Assembly: GCA_934667295.1 (NCBI GenBank)
Contig: CAKULR010000036.1
Coordinates: forward strand, 1 to 11,562
Reading direction: 5' to 3'
DNA: 11,562 nt
Source: an uncultured Kiritimatiellota bacterium
GTDB lineage: Bacteria > Verrucomicrobiota > Kiritimatiellia > RFP12 > UBA1067
Translations under genes and position numbers: made by a program
Shown: in pieces, positions 6,239 to 11,562 of the stretch
Position numbering within the stretch: the stretch's first letter is position 1
How the letters are laid out: each line of letters begins with the position of its first letter
Notes under the pieces: generated by a model
What the model saw: only the letters and a program-made list of their open reading frames with translations
The model's database searches: none
What the model was told of the DNA's origin: nothing

Positions 6239-9200
6239 TTACTGATCGGCCTTGGCCTGGTTGACGGCGTTCTGGACGGCGGTCCTGTGCTTGCCGTTCG
6301 GGAACAGCTCCATGTACGTGTTGCCGTACTTGAGGATCATCTCCGTCTGCTCCTTGCCGAGCTTCGCCATGAGCGGCAGCGCGGACGAGTAGCAGCGTTC
6401 GAGGTTCGCGAGCTGGGCGGGCGTCATGTCCTTCGCCGGATGCTCGGCGGTGGGCTCGTGCGACATGAGGAAGGCGATGAAGGCGTTCGCCGCGAGGCCG
6501 CACGTCTCCTTCGCCTTGTCCTTGAGGTTCATCGCCTCCTCGGCCTCCATCTTCCGCACGAGCACGTCGCCCGAGCGGAGATCCAGTTCGTCGATCTCGG
6601 CCTGGGTCTTGCAGTGGCCGCGCAGGCGCTTGATGGCGCGCACCGCCGCGTTGAAGTACTGCTTGCGCAGTTCGTCGTCCTTCTCCACGCGGCCCTCCTC
6701 GGAGGCGACCTCCACGAGGAGTTCGTAGGCGTCGACGACCAGCTTGCTCTTCGCGTACTTCTCCACGAACTGGTCCAGCTTCTGGTGCGCCTCGGCGTAG
6801 AGCTTCTGCCCGGCGGCCGCCTGGGCCTGGCCGAGCGTGGCACGCGCGACGATCGCCGCCTTCGCGTTCTCGTTCGTGACGGACTTCGCCAGCTCGATGG
6901 ACTTCGTGTACGCCTCGCCCGCGACGTCCCAGCCCTTCGCCTCCAGCAGCGCGTCGCCGGCGGCGAGGAACTGTCCGGCGGTGTACTTGCCGTCCGTCGT
7001 CTCCAGCATCTGCTTGTACTGCGCCACGCCCTCCTGGCGGAGGCCCATTTCGATGAGCGTCTTCGCGAGGCGCGGCACCGAGTTCTTGGCCTCGTCGGAA
7101 TCCGGGAACTCGCTCTGGAGGCGCGCGAACGCCTTCTGCGACTCGTCCATCTTCTTCTCGGCGGTGTAGATCGTGCCGATCTTCACGAGCGCGACGGGAC
7201 CCCAGTCCCCCTTCGGGTAGGCGGCGAGGTAGCGCTCGTAAGCCTTGACGGCCTGCATGCGGAAGACGGGGATCTTGTCCTCCGGCCACGCGAGGCGCTG
7301 CCAGCAGTCGCCTTCGAGGAAGAGCGCCTGTTCGCGGCGGAGGAGGAACTTCTCCTTGTCGCCCTTCGAAAGGCCCTTGTTCGACTCCAGCTCCTTCGTG
7401 ATGTCCGTCGACGCCGTGCGGAAGTCCTTGATCGCCTGCGCAACGTCCCGGTAGGCGTCCTTGCGCATCGCCTCGGCGGCCGTCACGTCGTTCGTCTCCG
7501 CCGCCGCCGCGAACGCGGCGAAGCCCGCCTTCTGCTGCATCTGCGCGAGCTGGAGCAGCGAGGTCGCGCGGTCAAGCGGCTTCTTCGTCGTGCCGGCGAA
7601 CCGGCGCAGCCAGGCCTTCTGCGCCTCCGCGTCGCCCGTCTTCGCGGCGCAGACGGCGAGGAACTGGAGGGAACTCGCGACGTGCGGCGAGTTCGTGTAG
7701 ACCGTCGCGACGAGTTCGTAGTAGTGCGCGGCCTGTTCCCAGTCCTCGGCCTTGTACGCGAGCCCCGCGAGGGAGAGCGCGCGCTGCGCGGCGTTGTAGT
7801 GGTTCGGGAAGTTCTTGAAGTAGAGGTCGTAGACCTGCTGCGAACGGGCGAGCGCACCCAGTTCGCGCTCCTTCGCGGCGAGGCGCTGCAGCTCGTCGCC
7901 CGCCGCGCGCGCCCGCGCGTCGTTCACGCCGGCGAACCGCTTCACCAGATCCTCCTCCGCCGCGTCGGCCGCCGCCCGGTAGGCCTGCTTCTTCTGTGCG
8001 TCCTTCGCATCGTGCCACAGGGAAAGGTTGCAGTCAGCCAGCACCGCCACGGCGCCGGGGACCTCCTCGGCGTCTGGGAACTGCTGGATTAGCGCCTCGT
8101 ACGCCTTGATGGCCGCCGTGCAGTCGCCGCTCTTGTAGACCTCGAACGCATTCGCGAACTGCATGCGGCGCACCTTCTTCATCTGGTCCGGCGACACCTT
8201 CACGGCCTTCTTGAGGTCCGCCTTGTAGCGCGCGAGGACGAACGCCGCGATGTCCTCGTAGAGCCGCCCCGCCGCGCCCGCGCAGGACGCCTCGGGGTAC
8301 CCCACGTAGACGTTGACCGCGTGGTTGAACGCGCCGAGGCCGTTGCGCTTGCCGTTCTTGCCGCGCGCGCCGAGCAGCATCGACTTGATCTTCTCCTCGT
8401 CCGGCTTCTTCTCCTTCGCCTCGGCCTGCGCGCCCTCCCACAGCATCTGCGCGAGCAGGTAGCGGCACTCGGGCATCGGGCTCATGCGCACGTAGCCGAG
8501 GCGGCCGTCCGGGTCCTGGTCCTTGAGGTTGTTGTGGATCTCCGAGAGCTGCGGCATGTACTCGGTGACGAGGCCCTGGGCCTTCTCCATGTCGCCGTTG
8601 AGCACTTCGATGTGCGCCTTCATCGCGATCGCCTTGCCGAAGACGATGATGAGCTCGTTCTTCCAGAGCAGCTTGTTCACGACTTTCGTCGCCTGCGCCA
8701 GGTAGTCCGCGCGCGTCTTCGCCTTCTTGGGGTCCTTCATCTCCTCCGCGAGGCGGATGAGGAGCGATGCGTCCTCCATCGCCACCGCGCACCACCGCTG
8801 CTCGGTCTCGCCCGTCTCGGGGATCTTCGCAAGGAGGCTCGCGTACATCTTCACGGCCTCGTCGAAGTTCTTCTCGTTCACGCAGATCTGCGCCCACTTG
8901 AAGCCGGACTCCACGTAGAAGTCCAGCAGGTCGGCGCCGGGCTGCGGCACGGCCTTGAAGAACTCCTGGTAGATCTTGCGGCACTCCTTCATCTCGGAGC
9001 GGGCGTAATAGGCGTCGGCCATCGAAAGGCGCAGCGCCCAGTATTCGCCGCCCTTCTTGTCCTTCATGCCGTCGACGACCTTCTGCACGTCCGCGAACCG
9101 GCCGAGCCGCAGGTCGCCCTGGATCTCCAGCACCTTCAGCTTGGGCCCCAGCTGCGGCCACTTCTTCTTCGCCGCGTCGATGACCGGCTCCGCGAGGTCC

Positions 9201-9382
9201 GGCATGTTCGCGTCGACGAGCGCGCCGATGTACTTCAGCTCCTCCCTCATCGCGGCGTCTTCGGCCTTGGACGGGGCGGCCGCCTCGGCGGGCGCATCCT
9301 CCGCCCGCACCGCCGCGAAGGGCGCGAGTGTACACGCGGCGAAAACCGCGAACGACAGCACGTGGGTATGTGAAATGCTCAT
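6239..9382 (-). CDS. Large secreted tetratricopeptide-repeat protein
   Basis: This 1047-aa protein is almost all alpha-helical TPR-like repeats behind a signal peptide (1-27, likely cut after AVRA). Repeat units are clear in several places, for example MADAYYARSEMKECRKIY, AFEVYKSGDCTAAIKAYEAL, LAGLAYKAEDWEQAAHYYEL and KIGTIYTAEKKMDESQKAFA, in the spacing of BamD/YbgF-type envelope scaffolds. No catalytic motif is seen; a periplasmic scaffold is the best inference. The signal peptide is unusual: its first ten residues contain His but no Lys or Arg. FAAC (14-17) could be a weak lipobox, so a lipoprotein cannot be excluded. Start: ATG 9382. An in-frame start at 9427 would lie inside the pgk terminator and extend the N-terminus ahead of the signal peptide, so I reject it. 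There is no Shine-Dalgarno sequence before 9382, which fits the very short leader predicted from the nested promoter. Confidence 0.88.
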   Translation of the reverse strand: MSISHTHVLSFAVFAACTLAPFAAVRAEDAPAEAAAPSKAEDAAMREELKYIGALVDANMPDLAEPVIDAAKKKWPQLGPKLKVLEIQGDLRLGRFADVQKVVDGMKDKKGGEYWALRLSMADAYYARSEMKECRKIYQEFFKAVPQPGADLLDFYVESGFKWAQICVNEKNFDEAVKMYASLLAKIPETGETEQRWCAVAMEDASLLIRLAEEMKDPKKAKTRADYLAQATKVVNKLLWKNELIIVFGKAIAMKAHIEVLNGDMEKAQGLVTEYMPQLSEIHNNLKDQDPDGRLGYVRMSPMPECRYLLAQMLWEGAQAEAKEKKPDEEKIKSMLLGARGKNGKRNGLGAFNHAVNVYVGYPEASCAGAAGRLYEDIAAFVLARYKADLKKAVKVSPDQMKKVRRMQFANAFEVYKSGDCTAAIKAYEALIQQFPDAEEVPGAVAVLADCNLSLWHDAKDAQKKQAYRAAADAAEEDLVKRFAGVNDARARAAGDELQRLAAKERELGALARSQQVYDLYFKNFPNHYNAAQRALSLAGLAYKAEDWEQAAHYYELVATVYTNSPHVASSLQFLAVCAAKTGDAEAQKAWLRRFAGTTKKPLDRATSLLQLAQMQQKAGFAAFAAAAETNDVTAAEAMRKDAYRDVAQAIKDFRTASTDITKELESNKGLSKGDKEKFLLRREQALFLEGDCWQRLAWPEDKIPVFRMQAVKAYERYLAAYPKGDWGPVALVKIGTIYTAEKKMDESQKAFARLQSEFPDSDEAKNSVPRLAKTLIEMGLRQEGVAQYKQMLETTDGKYTAGQFLAAGDALLEAKGWDVAGEAYTKSIELAKSVTNENAKAAIVARATLGQAQAAAGQKLYAEAHQKLDQFVEKYAKSKLVVDAYELLVEVASEEGRVEKDDELRKQYFNAAVRAIKRLRGHCKTQAEIDELDLRSGDVLVRKMEAEEAMNLKDKAKETCGLAANAFIAFLMSHEPTAEHPAKDMTPAQLANLERCYSSALPLMAKLGKEQTEMILKYGNTYMELFPNGKHRTAVQNAVNQAKADQ

Positions 9383-9392
9383 GGTGAGGAAA

Positions 9393-9421
9393 AGGATAGA
9401 GAAAAAACCGGCGTGCGTCAA
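9393..9421 (-). promoter_or_regulatory. Predicted sigma70-like promoter nested in the pgk terminator, driving the TPR/exb gene run
   Basis: On the minus strand the -35 box TTGACG (9416-9421, five of six consensus bases) is followed by a 17-nt spacer (9399-9415) and the -10 box TATCCT (9393-9398, four of six). The -35 box is the loop of the pgk terminator hairpin plus one stem base, and the spacer contains the other arm and the T-tract. Transcription would begin near 9385, about 3 nt before the ATG of the TPR gene, giving a nearly leaderless mRNA. The boxes and spacing are seen; activity is inferred. Confidence 0.55.
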
Positions 9422-9441
9422 GCACACCGGTTTTTGTTTTT
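9402..9441 (-). terminator. Rho-independent terminator after pgk (symmetrical, could work both ways)
   Basis: A 9-bp stem is formed by 9408-9416 and 9422-9430 with a 5-nt loop. On the minus strand it contains one U-G wobble and is followed by six T (9402-9407). The plus strand also has T5-G-T5 after the stem, but one C-A mismatch, so termination should be better for pgk. It lies about 50 nt after the pgk stop. A second GC-only hairpin (arms CGCGCG at 9444-9449 and 9455-9460) stands between it and pgk. Confidence 0.85.
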
Positions 9442-9491
9442 CTCGCGCGTTTTCCGCGCGCGGGAGGCACCCGCAGGGGGCCGTCGCCGAC

Positions 9492-10784
9492 TTACTTGTC
9501 GTCGAGCGCCGCGACGCCGGGCAGCACCTTGCCTTCGAGGTATTCGAGGCTCGCGCCGCCGCCCGTGGAGATGTGGCTCATCTCGGCCGCGCGGCCGCTC
9601 TTCTTCACGGCGGAGACGCTGTCGCCGCCGCCGATGATCGACATGCCGCCGTTCGCCTTCACCGTGGCGACCGCGTCGCACACGCCGAACGTGCCCTTCG
9701 CGAGGGGCGCGAACTCGAAGCAGCCCATCGGGCCGTTCCACACGACCGTCTTCGCCGCCTTGATGGCGTCGCCGAAGAGGGCGATCGTCTTCGGGCCGAT
9801 GTCAAGGCCCATCCAGCCGTCCTCGATGTCGCCCTCCGTCACCTTCATGGTGACGTCGCTCGCGTCCTTCTCGGCCGGGAACTTGTTTGCCACCACGTTG
9901 TCGACGGGCAGCAGGAACTTGATGCCCTTCGCGGCGGCCGCCTCCAGCATCTCCCTCGCGTAGGCGAGCTGGTCGTCCTCGCAGAGGGAGGCGCCGACCT
10001 TCTGGCCCTTCGCCTTCAGGAAGGTGTAGGCCATGCCGCCGCCGACGATGAGCGTGTCGACCTTGCCGAGCAGGTTCTTGATGACCTTGAGCTTGTCGGA
10101 GACCTTGGCGCCGCCGAGGATGGCGACGAACGGACGCACCGGGTTCTCGACCGCGTCGCCGAGGAACTTGATCTCTTTCTCCAGGAGGAAGCCGCTCACC
10201 GCCGGGCGCAGGTAGTCCGCCACTACCGCCGTGGAGGCGTGGGCGCGGTGCGCCGTGCCGAAGGCGTCGTTGCAGTAGACGTCGCCGTAGGAGGCGAGCT
10301 TCTTCGCCATCGCGGCGCGCTTCTCCTTGAGCTCGGCCTTCTTCGCCTGGAACTCCTCCTCCGTGAGGTGGATGCCCTTCTTGTCGTCGTCCTTCTTGAC
10401 CTTGCCGTCCTCGGCCTTGTAGAAGCGGGTGTTTTCGAGGAGGGTGACGTCGCCGGGCTTCATCGCCTTGACGATGTCGTCCGCCGCCAGGCAGTCCGGC
10501 GCGAACGCGACGGGACGCCCCAGCTGCTTCGCGAGCTCGTCCGCCACCGGCTTGAGCGAGAACTCCGCCTCGTAGCCCTTGCCCTTCGGACGGCCGAGGT
10601 GCGACATCAGGACGAGGGACGCGCCCTGCTCCAGCACGTACTTGATGGAGGGGAGCGCCGCGACGATGCGCGTGTCGTCCGTGATCGTGCCCGAACCGTC
10701 CTTCGCCATCGGGACGTTGAAATCGACGCGCATGAGAACGCGCTTGCCCGCGAGATCGACATCGCGCAGAGTCTTCTTAGCCAT
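9492..10784 (-). CDS. pgk: Phosphoglycerate kinase
   Basis: Pgk transfers phosphate between 1,3-bisphosphoglycerate and ADP in glycolysis and acts in the cytoplasm. The 430-aa product carries all key motifs: RVDFNVP (19-25), HLGRPKG (62-68), LENTRFY (116-122), NDAFGTAHRAHAS (172-184), ATP-site GGAKVSDK (224-231), VWNGPMG, GGGDS (385-389) and the C-terminal STGGGASLEYLEGK (406-419). It is longer than the usual 390-400 aa because of a Lys/Glu-rich insert at about 125-157, between ENTRFY and the segment KKLASYGDVY. Bacteroidetes Pgk proteins have an insert at the same site (from memory), so this is probably a known lineage variant rather than damage. The ribosome site AAGGAAAGG lies about 10 nt before the ATG. 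Its neighbour upstream is rpsT, 127 nt away; no good own promoter is visible, so some read-through from rpsT is likely. Confidence 0.98.
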   Translation of the reverse strand: MAKKTLRDVDLAGKRVLMRVDFNVPMAKDGSGTITDDTRIVAALPSIKYVLEQGASLVLMSHLGRPKGKGYEAEFSLKPVADELAKQLGRPVAFAPDCLAADDIVKAMKPGDVTLLENTRFYKAEDGKVKKDDDKKGIHLTEEEFQAKKAELKEKRAAMAKKLASYGDVYCNDAFGTAHRAHASTAVVADYLRPAVSGFLLEKEIKFLGDAVENPVRPFVAILGGAKVSDKLKVIKNLLGKVDTLIVGGGMAYTFLKAKGQKVGASLCEDDQLAYAREMLEAAAAKGIKFLLPVDNVVANKFPAEKDASDVTMKVTEGDIEDGWMGLDIGPKTIALFGDAIKAAKTVVWNGPMGCFEFAPLAKGTFGVCDAVATVKANGGMSIIGGGDSVSAVKKSGRAAEMSHISTGGGASLEYLEGKVLPGVAALDDK

Positions 10785-10816
10785 GTTGTGGACCTTTCCT
10801 TATTGGTTGAAAACTG

Positions 10817-10857
10817 AAAAAACACACCCGGCGGCAACCGACCTCCGTCGATTGCCG
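10817..10857 (-). terminator. Terminator-like hairpin between rpsT and pgk
   Basis: On the minus strand an 11-bp stem is formed by CGGCAATCGAC (10857-10847) and GTCGGTTGCCG (10842-10832), with a GGAG loop and one U-G wobble. Six T follow at 10822-10817, after a 9-nt gap that is longer than normal, so the terminator may be weak or leaky. Leaky read-through into pgk would fit the lack of a clear pgk promoter. Confidence 0.55.
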
Positions 10858-10886
10858 TCGAATGTTCCGCCATCGACGGCCGTCGA
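10845..10886. repeat. Four copies of a TCGACGG heptamer, two forming a 14-bp palindrome
   Basis: CCGTCGA occurs on the plus strand at 10845-10851, 10855-10861 and 10880-10886, and its inverse TCGACGG at 10873-10879. The last two copies make the perfect palindrome TCGACGGCCGTCGA (10873-10886). The cluster sits between rpsT and pgk and partly overlaps the terminator-like hairpin. It may be an RNA switch, a protein-binding site or chance in GC-rich DNA. Confidence 0.6.
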
Positions 10887-10911
10887 CAGCCATCGGAAGG
10901 GACAGGGCCCC

Positions 10912-11208
10912 TTACTTCGCCGCCTCGGCGGCGGCCGCTTCCATCTTGTTCAGCTTGAGCTGCGCGCGGGACTTCTTGCGGTTGGCCGTGTTCTTCTTGA
11001 TCACGCCCTTCTTCACGGCCTTGTCGAGGCCGCTCACGAAATCCTTGAACTCCTTCTCGGCCTCTTCCTTCTTGCCGGCATCCGCCGCCTTGAAGAGCTT
11101 CTTGTGCGCGGTGTGCAGACGGGTCTTGACCGCGACGTTGCGCTTGTTGGCCTTCGCGTTCTGACGGTCGCGTTTGCGGGCGGAACGGCCGCCTTTGATG
11201 TTCGCCAT
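10912..11208 (-). CDS. rpsT: Small ribosomal subunit protein bS20
   Basis: The 98-aa product is a primary 16S rRNA-binding protein of the 30S subunit. The N-terminus MANIKGGRSARKRDRQNAKA is typical of the family, as are the Lys/Arg-rich helices and the KKGVIKKNTANRKKSR segment (about 66-81). A short Ala/Glu tail closes the protein. The length is in the normal 85-100 range. AGGAG lies 9 nt before the ATG, and a good promoter lies just upstream (11249-11277), so this is the first gene of its transcript. The divergent neighbour is tRNA-Thr; pgk follows on the same strand. Confidence 0.97.
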   Translation of the reverse strand: MANIKGGRSARKRDRQNAKANKRNVAVKTRLHTAHKKLFKAADAGKKEEAEKEFKDFVSGLDKAVKKGVIKKNTANRKKSRAQLKLNKMEAAAAEAAK

Positions 11209-11248
11209 TGTGACTTACTCCTATTGGTCCGAAAACAATTGAGCATAT

Positions 11249-11277
11249 ATTGTAGCGAAACCCACGCCGAATGTGAA
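11249..11277 (-). promoter_or_regulatory. Sigma70-like promoter of rpsT
   Basis: On the minus strand TTCACA (11272-11277) and TACAAT (11249-11254), each matching five of six consensus bases, are separated by exactly 17 nt. The start of transcription is expected near 11242, giving a leader of about 33 nt that contains the rpsT ribosome site. Confidence 0.7.
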
Positions 11278-11308
11278 TAGGTAAAATTAAAAAAGTTCAA
11301 AATCCCCC

Positions 11309-11337
11309 TTGCGCGCGTCCGCGCAATCGTGTATACT
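11309..11337 (+). promoter_or_regulatory. Sigma70-like promoter of tRNA-Thr
   Basis: TTGCGC (11309-11314) and TATACT (11332-11337) are separated by 17 nt. Transcription would begin near 11344, about 13 nt before the mature tRNA. The sequence between the boxes is GC-rich. It faces away from the rpsT promoter, with 31 nt between the two -35 boxes. Confidence 0.7.
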
Positions 11338-11356
11338 ATCACTCGTTTTCAACCAA

Positions 11357-11432
11357 GCCAGGTTAGCACAGCTGGTAGTGCGGCTCATTCGTAATGAGCA
11401 GGTCGGCGGTTCGAATCCGTTACCTGGCTCCA
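11357..11432 (+). tRNA. tRNA-Thr, anticodon CGT, CCA encoded
   Basis: A full cloverleaf can be folded by eye. The acceptor arms GCCAGGT (11357-11363) and ACCTGGC (11422-11428) pair fully. The D arm is GCAC/GTGC with an AGCTGGTA loop, and the anticodon stem is GCTCA/TGAGC with loop TTCGTAA, so the anticodon is CGT (11390-11392) and reads ACG. The T arm GGCGG/CCGTT has two G-T pairs and the standard TTCGAAT loop. The discriminator is T and the CCA end (11430-11432) is encoded. G1-C72, C2-G71 and anticodon bases G35/T36 agree with threonine identity. Confidence 0.97.
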
Positions 11433-11439
11433 TCAGTAG

Positions 11440-11470
11440 AACCACGGGTTTCCCCGTGGTTTTTCTGTTT
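11440..11470 (+). terminator. Rho-independent terminator after tRNA-Thr
   Basis: A perfect 9-bp stem, AACCACGGG (11440-11448) and CCCGTGGTT (11453-11461), with a TTTC loop is followed by a T-rich tail. It starts 8 nt after the encoded CCA, so the tRNA is transcribed alone. Confidence 0.93.
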
Positions 11471-11480
11471 TGGGGGGCGC

Positions 11481-11553
11481 GGTCGCAACAAGTTGCGACC
11501 CTCCCGCTGGGAACTCCCCGCGCGAAGTACCCGCGCCGCCCCCGGCGCGTGGT
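11481..11553. repeat. Two adjacent inverted repeats in non-coding DNA at the right edge
   Basis: GGTCGCAAC (11481-11489) and GTTGCGACC (11492-11500) are perfect inverted arms with only AA between them. A second hairpin follows: CGCGCCG (11532-11538), loop CCCC, CGGCGCG (11543-11549), which can be extended by ACC/GGT across a bulge. There is no T-tract and no gene in 11471-11562. The pair looks like a REP-type dispersed element or the end of an operon lying outside the window; one copy cannot decide. Confidence 0.45.
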
Positions 11554-11562
11554 GCTGTGGGG

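Noticed and set aside
6209..8092. Long plus-strand open frame (627 codons) opposite the TPR gene
   Set aside because: Arg/Leu/Val-rich shadow without motifs or a ribosome site; the opposite strand has TPR repeats and a signal peptide.
9383..9427. Upstream start that would add 15 residues to the large TPR protein
   Set aside because: It lies inside the pgk terminator stem and would put extra sequence before the signal peptide; ATG 9382 gives a normal secreted N-terminus.
9057..10817. Plus-strand open frame (586 codons) opposite pgk
   Set aside because: Antisense to an unmistakable pgk gene and crosses the terminator region; no family features.
10845..10886. CRISPR array or satellite from the TCGACGG copies
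   Set aside because: The units are only 7 nt, irregularly spaced and in both orientations; there are no spacers of constant length and no cas genes.
11433..11562. Integrated mobile element next to the tRNA
   Set aside because: The tRNA is intact and followed by its own terminator; no integrase, duplicated tRNA end or insertion-sequence gene is visible in the window.

Overview
The window is GC-rich and all of its protein genes lie on the minus strand. The only plus-strand gene is a tRNA near the right end. The gene content suggests a Gram-negative-type bacterium of the PVC group: lipoprotein-releasing ABC transporter genes, an ExbB/ExbD energising module next to a membrane-anchored protein with a prenyltransferase/squalene-cyclase-like domain, and large secreted TPR proteins. 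Kiritimatiellota, Lentisphaerae or Verrucomicrobia are the most likely homes. This placement comes from remembered gene neighbourhoods and protein style, not from a phylogenetic marker search.

Layout from right to left, which is the direction of minus-strand transcription: (1) an AT-rich divergent promoter region separates tRNA-Thr(CGT), on the plus strand with a clear promoter and terminator, from rpsT (bS20); (2) rpsT is followed by a repeat-rich spacer with a terminator-like hairpin, then pgk, which carries a charged insert; (3) a strong terminator follows pgk, and a good sigma70-like promoter appears to be nested in its loop, placing the start of transcription almost at the next ATG; (4) a long tight gene run follows: a 1047-aa secreted TPR protein, a 264-aa secreted beta-domain/TPR protein, an ExbB/TolQ-like proton channel with a signal peptide, two tandem ExbD-like proteins, a 621-aa TonB-like-anchored toroid protein, a LolC/E-type permease and a LolD ATPase that runs off the left edge.

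The centre of interest is this last run. ExbB plus two ExbD proteins would form a proton-driven inner-membrane motor. The next gene has the architecture of a TonB/TolA-type partner (cytoplasmic N-terminus, one membrane helix, acidic Pro-rich linker), but its periplasmic domain is an alpha-toroid with QW-like motifs instead of a TonB domain. Two secreted TPR proteins upstream and a lipoprotein-release ABC transporter downstream make an envelope-assembly or envelope-transport role the best guess. The substrate is unknown. The two exbD genes share an exact 76-nt block over the N-terminus and membrane helix while the rest has diverged, which points to gene conversion or very strong constraint.

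The long plus-strand open frames opposite these genes are codon-bias shadows and are not annotated.
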